Positions 48,620 to 62,111 of a DNA stretch of 64,000 nt are shown in pieces. The notes under the pieces were generated by a model, which was not told the origin of the DNA, did no database searches, and saw nothing but the letters and a program-made list of their open reading frames with translations. Both the position numbers and the translations under genes were made by a program. Positions within the stretch are counted from its first letter, which is position 1; every line of letters begins with the position of its first letter. Source of the DNA: Apostichopus japonicus (lineage: Eukaryota > Echinodermata > Holothuroidea > Aspidochirotida > Stichopodidae); the NCBI RefSeq assembly GCF_037975245.1, contig NC_092563.1:10257001-10321000 (forward strand), in the 5' to 3' direction.

Positions 48620-49199
48620 GGTACACGGTGGTTACATAGTACTCTCCGACCAGAATTCACCCGATTACCAGATGCAGATCCACATAGCAACCGAGGTAAC
48701 TTGCGAGAGGACTCCAACGAACAACCACTGATTTATTTTGATGCCTTCATCATTTTAGCCACCACTCACATGGGACCTATTCTAAGTCTGACGATACATG
48801 CGCATGCGTGAGGTCCTGAAAACATATTTAAAGTGGTTTGTCTTGCCATCCTTGTTTCAAATTTCATAGAAATGTATTCTCGTAGACCTACCAAATTATT
48901 TAAACAGACATAGTCCCATTGGAAGTGTGTCACGGGTGGCATTATATGTCATTGGTGGTTTAACATGCTGGCGTATGCCGACTTTTGGCCAAATTTGCGC
49001 TAAGCTCACTATACGAACTCGGATCTGGGCTGTGCCGAATTAGTTAGTTATTTAAATTATTAATAATGGCGTATGAGGAAATGAACCATTTTGTGGTATG
49101 ACTCCCAGGACGGCAAGTCGAGAAGCTCACATGCAGTCGCGGCGGATAGCTTCCTTCACCTATATGTCCGGGACATTTTGGGACATCGTTCCTATAGGC

Positions 49200-49557
49200 C
49201 AGAGGTGGGCAACCTTCGGCCCGCGGGCCACATGCGGCCCCTCAGTGATTTTTTTTTGCGGCCGGTGAGATGTCTCAAGAAAAATAAAAATAAAAAATCT
49301 ATTTTACATCATCACAAAAAAACGAACTAGCTGCTTAGAATTTATCTGCACTAATGATGCTGTCAGGTAGGTCTATTATCACCATTAATTATCAACTGGA
49401 CTTTATTGACATTATGTTTTTGTGAATACAGATTAGTACACACACCTATTGCTTGAACGTCCTCGGAATCAACAGCAGGTGGTTGGTTAGGTGCAGCCCT
49501 GTCAATATTTCACTCCTAAAATCTGGCCCATTCATTCAAAGAGGTTGCCCACCCCTG
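49200..49557. mobile_element. hAT MITE (CAGAGGTGGGCAACC ends)
   Basis: The left end CAGAGGTGGGCAACCTTCGG and the right end GGTTGCCCACCCCTG are inverted. The flanks CTATAGGC and TTATAGGC match at 7 of 8 positions. The GGCCCGCGGGCCACATGCGG segment after the left end is characteristic of a widespread hAT/Charlie-type family of animal MITEs (from memory). No coding capacity. Confidence 0.92.
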
Positions 49558-50077
49558 TTATAGGCCTATATCTGAGGCCCTGGGGTTATGCTTGACCGAC
49601 TTGGTGCAATATAATGTGCCCATTTCGAAGTAAATTTATTCACAAATTGTTAGTTGTCATGGGTTCGAACAAATTAGGGGTATTCTGTCCTGAAACATAG
49701 GGCAAAATGGGGCTGGGGTTCCAATTCGGCGCATCATTTGTCAACTTGCACTGGGTTCTAATGTTCATGTCAATTGGAATCACTAATAAAGAAATAATCC
49801 ACCAAAAATGAAGGTCGCACGAACTTTATTGCAGATTTCCTGAGTGACGATTTGTAATTTTCTCCCGAAATCACGCAACTAGATGGCTGCTATCCAGCCT
49901 GGCAAGTGCCATCTCCAGCGATCTGGCAGGTATTGAAATCTGAAATTTTCTTGGTACGCTGCGCGCCAACTGATGGTGGCGCTCCGCTTAGATAGTACTT
50001 ACGGCCGGAATACTCGAATCGATTATGTTCCCCCCCCCCCCACGTTTCAAATCGGATTGACGCCCCTGGTTTAAAAC

Positions 50078-53000
50078 CTAGAAAGTAAATATAACAAACC
50101 AAAAACAGCATGGACGAATGAAAACGAACACCTACGAAAAATCAATAAAATCATCATGGTGTTTAACGTATATATTTCCATGCTGAATTAATTAGGCATA
50201 CTACTAACAATCCATTGTTTGTCGAATTTATACACTGAAACGTTCCCCGCTCTTTAACTAAACGGACTTTCCCAAACATTGACCACGTTTAATAAACGAT
50301 AAAAAAATCATATTCATATCGTTGGGGATTTTTCGATACTGATTGACCGATTTTCAAAGAGCGGGAAATTGAATCTTCAAAACTCTCAAATATGACTAGG
50401 AATTAAGACCAACAAAGGTTTGCATGATTCCGTAAAGACTGTTCGTCCTTAGAACTGATTGCTGGGTGGTCTTCCTGACAGCCTAAATAATTAAACGTCC
50501 TTTCAACTGTTTCAGATTACCATCAGTGCCAAAAATGTTCGCAAACCACCGGTTTTGTGATTACGTAGATTGCATTTACATCCATGACGCGTGTACGAGG
50601 TTTTGCAGGGCCAAAGTACCTTTTGTTCCTTTTCATGTGTTCTGATTGGTTTGGTAAATTGACTTTTTTTTCTTTTAACTAACGCCCTCATTTTCTTTGA
50701 ACTTTGTCGGCCTTCCAAAGTTCTCTGACAGTCGAAGGTAAAAACTCTCCCGACTGAACCGTTTTCCACCGACTGAAGATGGAAGGTGGGAACCGTGACC
50801 CCACCCCCCCCCGGACCCTCCTGGCCCCTTTGCGTACGCCAGTGCATTGGCTCCTAATAATAAGACTAACCCTAAATGAGTATTGCAAAAAACCATCAAA
50901 CAACGTACAACCAGTGCTACCGTTATTGGAACAATCAGTCTTGGCCATAAAAATTGAATTAGGAAGAATGCTGAGACAGTGTATTGCCGTGTGATTAAGC
51001 AGTAAAGCCTTGAAAAATATGAGGGCGCTTTGCGTTGTACGGCACAAAGCCAGATCATACTTACATTGTGCATTCAACTTTGAAACCAATTTTTGCACAA
51101 CAGAGGCATGTTATGGCGACCAGAGTGGTAAGTACGATATTCCTTGCTCAAGAACCAACTTTGAAAACCCCTAACCCCCAACCTCTAACCCCTAACCGTA
51201 AGTGGATAGTTTTGTGTAACTTTTCATGTCTGGAAAGTGTCATTTCCGGTATCTGAGAGGCAAACTTTTTTTGCTTGTATTATGTTCCACTCAAATAGTG
51301 TCATAGTTGTCCCTGGAAAATGCCGTTTAAGAGCAACCCTCCCTCCTCCCCACCGCTTCCCACACTCACCTACTTTTGTGTAATACTTCCATATTAGTCT
51401 GTGCATGTTAATGTTAATGTTGTAAAGTGGGTCGTTAGGGATAATATAAAATGGGGTGGTCATTAGGCTTTAGTCATAACGTATTCGAAAGAACAGCCGC
51501 AGTCGGTCTAGGGGCCTAGGCTAACTATATCCAGGGTCCAGTGAATAACAATAAAGCAGCTGAGCAGACGACACTAGTAAAGTAATTAGATTCCTAGTGT
51601 TATTGCTTCTACTATCGCTTCCTAAGAATTATCTGAGGAACTGGAGTACACAACCACAATTTTAAAGATTTTGACACCCAATTGCGGCACACGATATCAC
51701 CATTTCGAGTGATTGATGTCATCTTTATCACTTAAGTTATGTCAAAGACGTAGTGTTTGTATTACGCGCCGGGACTTTCTTGCCGTACAAGCAAAGCGCC
51801 AAAAGAAGGATGGGTGGCTTCAGTATGTCGCATGACGTCATTCTCCCTACTTCAATTTCTATGGTTCACTTATAGTATAAGCTATTCATGTGACTTTTAA
51901 ATAGTAGTGAACCATATATAGTCTGGGTTGGTTCATGTGTTCGTTCATATGCCAATTTGGGTGAGGGAGTTTATGGTGTGAAAAGTAAGATTACAATAGT
52001 GCACGACATTCCCCCTGTTTTAGAATGGTATTATTGATATATCACAATGTGTTTGTACGTCAATTATCCCGTCACTTTTCTTTAAGCCAAAGAACGTTTT
52101 GTATGTCTTGTAGCAGCAAGCAGACAATCTTACAATGGTGGAAATATGAAATATCGATGGATTCACCTGGACTCGGTCTCAAGTTCGAGTCTAGTAAGAT
52201 TTCCGAGTTCAAACCAACTCTAGTGCGAGCACAAATTCAAAGTTAAAAGACAAAATGGAATCGGGTCCGATGCTGGAATCGGTTAATACAGCCCCTGTCA
52301 AACAGCGCCAGTTTGTAAGCTCGATCACAAAATGAACACATTGACAATTTATCCGTATAAAAAACCATAGTCCATTTAATTTATTCTTTGCGATCATGCA
52401 CCGCTCTTGAAAGACGCTCTTGAAAGACATAACTCTGAATCAGAAGTTAATAACATTATAATGTTGCACCACACCTACATTAATGCTAGAACTACACATA
52501 TTGAAGTATATTTCCTCAGATCTATACATATATTTAAGTATTTGTCACTTACTGTACATTCTGATAAAAAGCCATTTCAACTGGCCCGATTTAGCTCATC
52601 ATCAAACATTTCAGTGAATTATGATGCCTAATTGAGGGCCTGTCTCTTTTCTTTCCGAATCAAATAACCGAAATATGTATCGAAACATTAATGTGAGAAG
52701 TAACGCCAATATCCTCCCTCTCCCTCCCTCCAACCGAAAAAAAATAATGTGAAATATTAAAGCGTGATACTTGGATTATACTTTAAAATGTTAAAGAAAC
52801 GCAATCTTCTTAAAAAAATCTTACAAAATACAGAATATTGACTTCTCTTTTTTAGGAACTGAATAATTAGCATTGCACAAATGAATGACGAATTATGCAC
52901 CAGTCCCGTGCACTTTGCTTCTTTTACGACTACAGTATAATTAATGGAAGAGAAAGCCGTGATCATATATACATTATGAGGTGATGACGTCAGGCACGAA

Positions 53001-53120
53001 GTGGCGTAATTATCGTTTTGCATTCCTGTTACTGCACTGGAACTGGCCATGATTCTGCTACTGCAACTGTTCTGTGGTTATCGTTATCATGGTTTAGATT
53101 TGACAACCTCCAAACTTTCT
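50078..53120. other. Noncoding stretch with MITE fragments and a telomere-like patch
   Basis: A MITE-like right end (CCTTTGCGTACGCCAGTG) ends at about 50843; a related terminus CCTTTGCGGACGCCATTG ends near 61233. A degenerate CCCTAA-like run (CCCCTAACCCCCAACCTCTA) lies at 51170-51200, followed by a shared-module fragment near 51225-51285. No gene is recognised. Confidence 0.45.
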
Positions 53121-53125
53121 TTAAC

Positions 53126-53236
53126 CTGCCTCGTGGTTTTCTCATTGAAGCTTTGGTGAAAGAACGTAGAGTTGTAAACAGAAATTGACGACTCGCTGCT
53201 AAATTTTCTGTTTCTTGACTGTCGACCTTAAAAGAA
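53126..53236 (-). CDS. Possible exon of the unknown minus-strand gene
   Basis: On the minus strand a strong acceptor (TTTTCTTCTACAG) precedes 53236 and a good donor (CAGGTTAAAG) follows 53126. One base plus 36 codons stay open: SFKVDSQETENLAASRQFLF, then TTLRSFTKASMRKPRGR. The other two frames have stops. The incoming phase does not join directly to the exon ending at 55674, so at least one intermediate exon would be needed. The product is not recognised. Confidence 0.35.
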
Positions 53237-53239
53237 CTG

Positions 53240-55440
53240 TAGAAGAAAATGGTAACTTAGTTAAAATTAAAAATCTGAGTGAGTAACACAGAAAATCACA
53301 GGCTTTTGAGGGAAATACATATTTAATTATATGTAATGCAGCAATAATTTGAAAATCAATTATGCCATATCGGATCAATTATGCCATATCGGATTAAGTA
53401 CACTAAATTTAAGAACATGCTCAAATTATTGATTGGCATTGATCCATCGCGAACTACCCGCAGCAGCAGACGTCCTTGGTCAGTTTTCTTTTGTTGTAAA
53501 ATAACAACTCCATATATACTTGTGTTTGAAGCGAAACAAGATGAATAACCATTTATACCATATTGTGATATCTAACACCTCCCTGTTTGAACCAATGTGA
53601 GAGGGTACAGTCTGTCTAAACAACAACAAACGGATTTACAAAGGAACGAACCATATGTCTATATGAAGGAATAAACGGTAGCGTGGTGATATGCATGCAC
53701 CAATAATTGTAGGGAAGCTGGCGGGTTTTCACCCGAAAAATTCTTTGACTAACAAAGAAATACCCCCAGGTTTCGATGTGATATCGATCTTTCGAAAATT
53801 AACAATGTAAGTATCGTATAAACCGCTCATAAACCTGTACAATTCGGGCTCGTGTACTCAGAGATACCCATATGACAATTGAACCCGTCTGCTAGAATTC
53901 TGTATCTTGAACAACGAAGATGTCATTTGGAAGCGAAATCATAGTTTATTAAGACGTAAGTTTCATGGCAGCGAAAGACTAAAATCCCATAACAATGTAG
54001 GCCGTTAGTTATAGTAACATTTTAACTTACGTAAACAGCGAAGCCTATTTCAATTCCGTACATAAGCTCAATTACAAGTATTTTCTCAAAATTCTCAAAT
54101 ATATATATAAAAACTATAAGCATTCCAATGCACCTACCGAATCTACTCCATGGTTCTATTAATCTTTCTATACATAAGTAAATCACTCCCATCCTACCCT
54201 ACTTTACCCCACCCCACACTATACCCTTGCCAAACAATGCCGCTTATTAGCATTTGTTTCCACTCCCCTGTTTTATCTTTATATTCGCAAACATTAAGCA
54301 AAGCCTATTTACATATAAAGCATCACTCTGATGTTCCCACTTTAATCATATTCACATCTAGACAGTGATAGCCTACGGTATATATCCCTGCATCAGGGAT
54401 ATGCTTGCTGCCAATGTTACAAACCTGTTATGAGTGAGGCTACCCGTATGAATTGTGCTTATATTACACGAGACTTCCTTCTTCGTAAATAAAATGAATA
54501 AGAATTGGTCCCAACCAGAAAACGACTGGAGAAAACGATCAGTGGTATTCGTCGGCGTTCCCGTTGAATCTACCTAATAGCGTGAAGAGACACAACATGA
54601 AAGGACAGAACATTAAAGGAAAGAACATGAAAACACAGAACATGAACATGAACATGTCCATGAACATGAACATGAAAGACAGAACATGAAAGATATACCG
54701 TGTATGATCTTGCTATTGCTATGGTGCCCTCCACTACTTGTGCAGCTCATTTTATTAGAGATGCATGACAAGTGTTAAATTGCTTACACCAGGGTAATAC
54801 TGCTCATGTGAGTCAGGCATTTCTTCTTTGAACCAGGCAAATGTTTTTGTCGCTACTCTGTGCTTACACTACCTTGAGAAATTGTTCCTTTAAAGGCTAT
54901 AAATAAATGATACAATCTGCTTTATCAGTCTAAATTCTTTTGTAAATTAAAATAACTGAAACAACTCATTCTTTAAAGTTCGTAATGAATATAACACGCA
55001 CGTAAATGAAATCTACACTAATAGCAACTTTCCATGCTACACGGTTAAAAGTTGCTGCTTGAAGCTTTAGTCATATGTGTCTATTATTTGTGAGTAGCTG
55101 ACGTCATGCGTGATTGAATGGTTCGTCTCCGAGTTTAAAGAGTCCTTTCTCAATCAATAAACGTATGGTAAAAGAAATAGCAACTGGACTGATAGCATCG
55201 GTTTCTAACGGCCTATAATACAGTACTAAAATTAATTTATGCCTACATTCATTGATTCAGTCAATTAATTATAATCCCTCCTCCCCTCCCTCACATGCCG
55301 GTGTTCACTAAGGCTTAATCCACTTTGATTGTTATAGAATCATATGATTATGACGTCAGCTCAAATAGAATTTCATAGTTTGTTTCATTTTATATATTTA
55401 TTATTACCATAGGTTATTTATGCTCTCTATCATGTTTATT
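53240..55440. other. Presumed intron or intergenic sequence
   Basis: Contains a short direct duplication of CAATTATGCCATATCGGAT at 53359-53398 and a GAACATGAACAT-type microsatellite at 54600-54690. A possible small minus exon near 53830-53890 was ambiguous in frame and is not claimed. Confidence 0.4.
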
Positions 55441-55443
55441 TTG

Positions 55444-55655
<212 letters not shown>

Positions 55656-55673
55656 GAATATTCGTAGTATCAC

Positions 55674-57464
55674 CAATGTTATCTCTCGGCTCTGTGTCAT
55701 AAATATTCCAAAGTGGATGGAATGTCGTTGTAGTTGTATGATAAGGTTTTGGAGGATTAAGTATTTCCACCGTTCATCAGACCAGTTTTTGTCTATGATG
55801 ATAACAGCAACCTGGAAAGTTTAACATTAAAAACGTATTATATTATAGCCCAGTTGTTTTCATTTATCGACTTTCTTTGCAATGATGAATGTGGTTACTG
55901 TATACCCGTTTCTATACAGGTACTGTGATGCAAAGGAATTTTTCACTTGTATGATGTAACATTAAGTACAAGTCATTAAATGGTAATATCTTATTAAAAA
56001 AGAACGCAAAACCTTGTGATGCAGGCTGTATTTAAGAGCTTCATTTTATTCGTTATACCTTTGTTGCGTTCTCACATGTAGTAGGTATCCATTGTCTTTG
56101 GGCAGTAAAGATAAAATCTCCTAAGTTAACGAAAGGTGACTTCTTCATGTTGGAAGGTGAAAACATCATCAAGCCTGGCATTGCTGTTTCGAACTCGTGA
56201 CTTCTTTCAAAAAGCCGCTTGACCATTTCCAAACAGGATCCAAATAATTCAGAATGAATTGAACGAAGTGTAGTAGTATTGAAAGATATCTGGGAAAAAG
56301 ACTCTTGGAATGTGTTACAAGTATTGCCTGCAGAAAGAAGGAATTGAAACAAAAATTATGTTAGGAAACTGAGGTCTACATATTGCAGAATCACAAACAA
56401 TATAATATAATATATAATAATAGAATTGAAATACAGGAGAGAACAAACGCTCTAATTATAAAAACATTATACCAATATTACCTACATATACAGTATGGTA
56501 TTATACTTCCCTAACTGAAAAATGAGCCGCATCAGTAGTCAAGAATAATGGAGCCAGCGTCACCATCGACAAATTTAAACCTGCAAGTTTTTGTATTAAA
56601 TGTACTATTATTATCCTTTAGAACATTAATTTGGCAACCTTACATCTCTATATCCTTCCTATAAAGAAGTTCTAAAGTTTGTTGTATTTGCTTTCCTAAT
56701 AATAATAATTATTTTAAAAGATACAGTAGAACGTAATAGACAGAGATATAGGCATTAAATAAAGGCCCTTTCCTTTTTATGATCTCTGCCAACTCTCATG
56801 AAAAGAAAACTATATGAAATAAGGACTGCAGTCTTGTGACTGCCCTTATAGGCTATCATATCATATTATTGGTAATAATTTACCCTTGGGCTGGAATTTT
56901 GTGCACGTCGGCAGGATAAAACCTGCAATTGGAAAGGAAGACAGGTTGCACATATATTTATACTATGTAAAACAAATATTTCATGTCATTTCATGTAGGA
57001 TACTTTCTTAACCTTGAGAAAATAACAAAGAAGACTATCACGGAATCAGTCAGGGGGACAACTCTGTTTCATTTGTTCAATATTGTGGGTTGTCCAAAAC
57101 AGTGTGACGTAAAAACTGTGTAGACAAAGCAGACTAAAACAAATTCTCTTTTGCTTTTGCCATGTGCCGATTATAAATATTCTAGCCGTCTCTGACATTA
57201 CAGACCCCCTCCACCTCCTCCCCTCCCTCAGCCTTCACCGGGCTCCAGTGTAAAACTTTACGCTAATTTTTTTTTTTGAGTTTTGACGGTAATTAATATC
57301 TACAACATGCATAATCGGCTGCAGCAAAACAAAAGTCCCCGATTTGTTATAAAATGACCGACCTTTTTGTGAAATTTCTGCAAACAGTTTTCTGGCATGT
57401 TGTTCTGTCTCTTCTCGTAGTGGATAAAGTTTAGCCTCGTCAAAACGAGTCACCCCTTTGGAAA
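55674..57464 (-). CDS. Three phased exons of an unrecognised gene
   Basis: On the minus strand: exon a 57464-57363 (acceptor TTTCTTTTACAAG, donor GTCGGT), exon b 56327-56059 (acceptor CTTTCTGCAG, donor GTATAA) and exon c 55811-55674 (acceptor ACTTTCCAG, donor GTGATA). Phases agree at both joins: a ends with one base that makes Gly with the first two of b; b ends at phase 0 and c starts at phase 0. The peptide has clear protein character: TRFDEAKLYPLREETEQHAR in a, SIHSELFGSCLEMVKRLFER and LGDFIFTAQRQWIPTTCEN in b, and VAVIIIDKNWSDERWKYLIL in c. The (hydrophobic)4-D-x-N-W strand of c followed by an amphipathic helix looks like part of an alpha/beta domain; a divergent TIR-like fold is one idea, but TIR boxes 1 and 2 are not seen. 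I do not recognise the family. Start and end exons are missing. Confidence 0.6.
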
Positions 57465-57465
57465 C

Positions 57466-60400
57466 TTGTAAAAGAAATAATAATTATTATTATGACTAAC
57501 GAAATCATTTAGCGCTTTCCTGTTCATTTCTGTTTGTGTGTATGTGTCTTTCCGACAAATTGTCTACCAATGTGGCAGGAAGTATTATAAGAATTATTGC
57601 GATCACCGTGACAAGACAAAACGCACTTAACAAGTCACAGATGTGTTATCATGAAATGCCCAGTATCTCGTATGATGTCATAGACATCACATATGGACTG
57701 TTTTGTTCCTACGGAATAGAAACCAGAAACCTATAAAGATACTGATAGGGACTATACTTTCTACTCAGTTTAAGGCGTCAATTACAATAGAGCTTGATTC
57801 AAAGACTGTTACGTAACATATTTTGGTATAGTATACACTGCTCTCTGGGTAATTTCAGAGGTTCGGGATCTAAAATGGTTCCTTTCTGTATATATTTCCT
57901 CTGCATCATAAGCAGACAAGTTGGACCATCAATCAGCTTTTTCTGAATCTTCATCTCCCGTTTGCGCCCATTTCGCTACCCCCCCCCCCCCCCTCCCTTC
58001 GTCCGCGTCCTGCCAACATATATAGAACTGAAGCACGACACTGTCCATCAAATGGAGGTTCAGAGTATTCATGCAGTTAACATCACGACATCGCAAACAC
58101 TTCCAAACACGGTTTCAATTGTATTGTGTAATGCAAGAACCATTGAAACATATACACGCCGATGGGAAGAACAGTCAATAGCACATGTGCACAAAGCAAG
58201 GACAGAGTAAATGCACAATGTGTGACATGTTGCGCAACGTATGTTGCGCAACATATGTTTCGTAAGCAGATGCACATTATTCCTCTTAGTGAAAGAATCG
58301 TATTTTGAAGCGTAATACAGATATAGGTTATTAACAAATCGGTGAAGGTAAAATGAAATGGATTTAATAGATAGCGCCGTTTGTGTGAAGCAATTCTATA
58401 CTTGAAGCTGTTTGATGCGTGTTCATGGCTCTTCGTATGGTCGGTTTATGTCAAGTCCTTGGTATATAGTATCTAGCGTATTTTTATGTTCGTGCACCAA
58501 ATAATTTTCGAATGATACGTTGCATGACACATTTCGAACATGTGTGGTTTATCTTGGGCATGCACGTTTTCCCTTTTAGTGGGTAAAGTTACATAGAATA
58601 TGACAATAAACGAGTGTAGTGGTTTATTAAAATTAATTATATTAATTAAATTAATATGTTGGAAACCGTTCTAAAACCCCGCTATCAGTTAATTGTCAAT
58701 TTCTATAACACTTTTAAAACCAGAGGTCACTGGTTGGAACCCCGTTCTTATCATGAATATCTTTGCTCTTTCCATCGTCCAACATTTCCCAGGCAATTTC
58801 CCATAATTGATTTATTTAAAATTGATCTTCCCTGCTGCTTTCTGGGTTGTATCAAAGCTTGGCGTGATCTTTAGTTACAATATGAGTACAAGGTGAGGTA
58901 AGAATATTCAATAATGAGGATTTCAGATAAAAAACGAAATGAAATGATAAGTGACTGCATATGTCTAGTAATTTTCGTGAAACTTCACGAATGAGCAAGA
59001 ATGAAACCCCAAGCATTTTGTGTCAGACCCCCTCCCTATCACCCCCCCCCCCATGCTCACTTCTCATTCAGCTGTTCTTTAAATTATAATTACCTTCATC
59101 GCGTTATTTTTCATTATTAAATGCTGCAGTATGCGATGCCGTCAAGTTACATTCAACCAACTGTTAACATAGCGATATAGTAATCTGAACGGGACATTTA
59201 TTGTATGTGCCTGAATTATAACCCTGTCTGAATTATGCTTACCATGTGTTCGAAGTATGCTCCTCCGGAGTAAAACTAACGTATATATACCCATGAATAG
59301 TTGAAACATAAACACATAGAATAGAACATCTTCGCATCTGAAGGAGTATCCAATGCATCGTAATTTCATTATCTGTAAATGAGAAATCAAGTAATTTTGG
59401 GGGGGAGGGGAGAGGGGGATGGGGAGGGGGAGGGTCAGATGTTAAACTACATCACCATTGCATTTTAGTTCTTCCATCACATTTTTGTTCTTAAATACAT
59501 TGTTGATAATTAATTACTTGTTTGCACGTAATTGTATAACTTGCTAGGAGATATTTTTCAAACTTTAAAAGCAATTCTCGTGCCATATAAAAGAAGTCTA
59601 GCAAATTTACCAACAAAATTGTGTTTCACTTCTTTTTTTGGTTATCTTTTTTTTCTATCGTTGTTGTTGTTGTTTATGTTGGTGTTATTTAATGTCTTGC
59701 ATCAATTTGGTAATGGGAGTTTACAATTATGTATGCAGTTGCTATCACATGACATTTACACTTACGCAATAAATAAATAAAGTTGTTCCGTAACATTGAA
59801 TTACGCTTCCGGTCATTTAGTAATACTATAAGTTCTATTTTAACTAAATGGTAGATACAGCTAAAGTTTAGATCACTTACCTTATTTTATTCTTGCTCTG
59901 ACCGGTTCGGTTACTCCATCTTACTATAATTACAGCATCAATCTGTGGCTTATTTATGTCGTACAACACACACACAGTTTGTTAATATCGAGCACACTCA
60001 GAAATTTGTGTCTGAAAATATTGTGCAAATGATGGATGCAGCATCAATAAAATTTACAAACTAAACAATACTCGTCTGTTTCAATGTATTAATTTCTTTC
60101 ACGATATTATATAGAACGACAGCTGTTGAAGCGGTGATTGGCTACATGCACAATGCACCAAGTATGCCTGTATATTAAACTGTACAGATATTGTTTAGAT
60201 TACAACTAGCATAGGCCTATATGTAGGGTATTTGGTATTATACTGTATTAACAGCGTGCATGTATATCGCATAATTATTACAGGTATATACAGCTGCAAA
60301 TCATGTTTAATTTGTGTGTTCTATCTGTCACGTGAGACATGCCGGCTGATTAAGCTGGATGCGGGTTTGTAGAAACTAATGCTGAACAAAAAAACAAAAC

Positions 60401-61950
60401 ATTGTGCCAGTTTGTCGTAGAGGTTATGGATTGAAATGATATTTATATATAGTTAGAATTGACATCTTACAGATGTAAATTATGTGATGATGTGTATCAT
60501 TGTCCATGTCTGTGGCAACTACAGAGAAACATTTGAAGACCGTCAGAAGGGTTAAATGATCTTAAAAACCCGCTGCTGAAATTCCATTTTGCATATTCCG
60601 TATCATCGCCCTCTCATATCTAAGTTTCGCACACCACTGCAAACCGAAACTACAGTGGTAATGTTAATGACTTTGCACGTATAAAGTGTTTTGGCTTTCG
60701 AAAATGGCCAGTTTAGACGGCGTCATAAAAGTCACCAAATTTGCAACATTTCCATCGGTTCTGTCAAGTTTTCCCATGCATATCAAATTCGGTCTCAATG
60801 TTGCTTATTCTTCCATTAACGACGTTGTCGATTCACCATCATTGGCAGAGGAGAAGGCAATAAGTAACCTCAACTCTTTATACTGTGACAGTCGCGTGCA
60901 CAGGATTTCACCCCACATACCTGTGGTATAGGGGCCGTTATGTGAAGGCCACGTTGAAAGCAAAGATTTATAAAGGACGGAGTCTTGCTCTGTGGTCATT
61001 AAAGCCGACTCCCATGTAGCTGGGGCCCCTCTCCCAGACAAACTTAAAATATCAGACGTCAAGTCTACATTTACTTAGTGATGTGAATTTGAAGAGTGGG
61101 GGGGTGGTCGGTTTTCACATTTAGTGATGGCCTACTTCTCCTCGGCTAAATGCAAAAATACCCCTTATGAAGCATGTCCCTCCAATGGAAGGTGGAGCCA
61201 ATGTCCTTCGCCCCACCCCTTTGCGGACGCCATTGCCCGTTACGTTAACGCTACGGTATGCTATTGGGCACATAGTGAAGGTGAAAGGTGCAACGCTATA
61301 CATCTATGCTTACATTCAACTTTCTCGTATGGCGAACTTCCTGTGATTATCAAGGTTTCCTTTAAACTTGACATTGTCGTAATATTACATATATGTGGAT
61401 ATTTCAATTGAATATTGGGATATTTGATATACATTATCTATACCTGTACATATATTCTTCGTATTGATTTGTATAGGCTTGAATATCAAAAGCTACGTGT
61501 ATTACTTCAAGTATATGCATTCCATATGAGCCAACGATTCGAGATTAATCGTCAGATTCAAGCACTACTATGAAAAAATTGCAATTGATCAAACTAGTTA
61601 AAATCCTGTCGAATGTTGTAATAAACATAATTTAAGCGTTTTGTTTGTCCCGTCTTCCATATCAGTATTAATAACTGCGCAAGCTAGTAAACAATACAAA
61701 ATGATGGAAGTTTCAGTTTTAATTCCCCAAATTCTTTATGACTGTGATCGAAACTGAATCAGTTTACCAGAATAAACGCACATATACCTGTATACTGTGG
61801 AATGTAGGACTATACGTTTATTCAACCAATATATGTGGCTTTCAATGAAGCGAACTATGAAGGTTTATTCCGTAAGCACTGATATTGGGTGCACTTATAA
61901 ATTAATGAGTATATATATACATATATATAATAGTAATAAAGTTTAACACT
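57466..61950. other. Noncoding stretch (possible upstream part of the unknown gene)
   Basis: Contains C-runs (57980, 59043), a purine-rich tract at 59398-59435, a TGTTGCGCAACGTATGTTGC-type palindromic patch at 58229-58260 and MITE-like termini at 61160-61233. The ATG frame 60704-60931 has some protein-like composition but no supporting splice or homology evidence. Confidence 0.4.
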
Positions 61951-62079
61951 TTTTGGTAATTCTGTGTTAATTTTCAGATTCAAAAAAAATACCAGGGGTG
62001 CACTCTGTACAATTATAACACTTGGGTAATACGCCCTCATTGACAGTTATACAAAGCCAGTTTATACGCATTCACACAT

Positions 62080-62106
62080 GTGGTCGAGTGGTCCGGGGTT
62101 CGAATC
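62080..62106 (+). promoter_or_regulatory. tRNA-like A and B boxes, closely spaced
   Basis: TGGTCGAGTGG (62081-62091) matches a tRNA-Ser/Leu-type A box, and GGTTCGAATCC (62097-62107) is a perfect B box. They are only about 5 bp apart, so the middle of a tRNA has been lost. They could serve as a truncated internal pol III promoter or be a relic of tRNA capture. Confidence 0.6.
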
Positions 62107-62111
62107 CTACC

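Larger units (their letters stand above)
46916..50068. mobile_element. Degraded hAT transposon (3.15 kb) with nested MITEs
   Basis: The left end CATGGGCGTCAATCC (46921) matches the inverse of the right end GGATTGACGCCCCTG (50068). GTTTAAAAC occurs at 46908-46916 and 50069-50077, giving an 8-9 bp target duplication; five extra bases (CATGG) at the left look like a small end duplication. It includes a hAT transposase C-terminal remnant (47101-47508), two nested MITEs (47744-48619, 49200-49557) and a shared module at 49900-49995. Confidence 0.85.

Noticed and set aside
51165-51200. Interstitial telomere
   Set aside because: The CCCTAA-like run is short and degenerate; a true telomeric array would be longer and regular.
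57830-57960. Open minus-strand segment reading REMKIQKKLIDGPTCLL
   Set aside because: Preceded by a G-run with no credible acceptor, and its phase does not connect to the exon at 57464.
60704-60931. ATG frame beginning MASLDGVIKV
   Set aside because: Protein-like composition, but no splice context, domain or flanking exon supports it.
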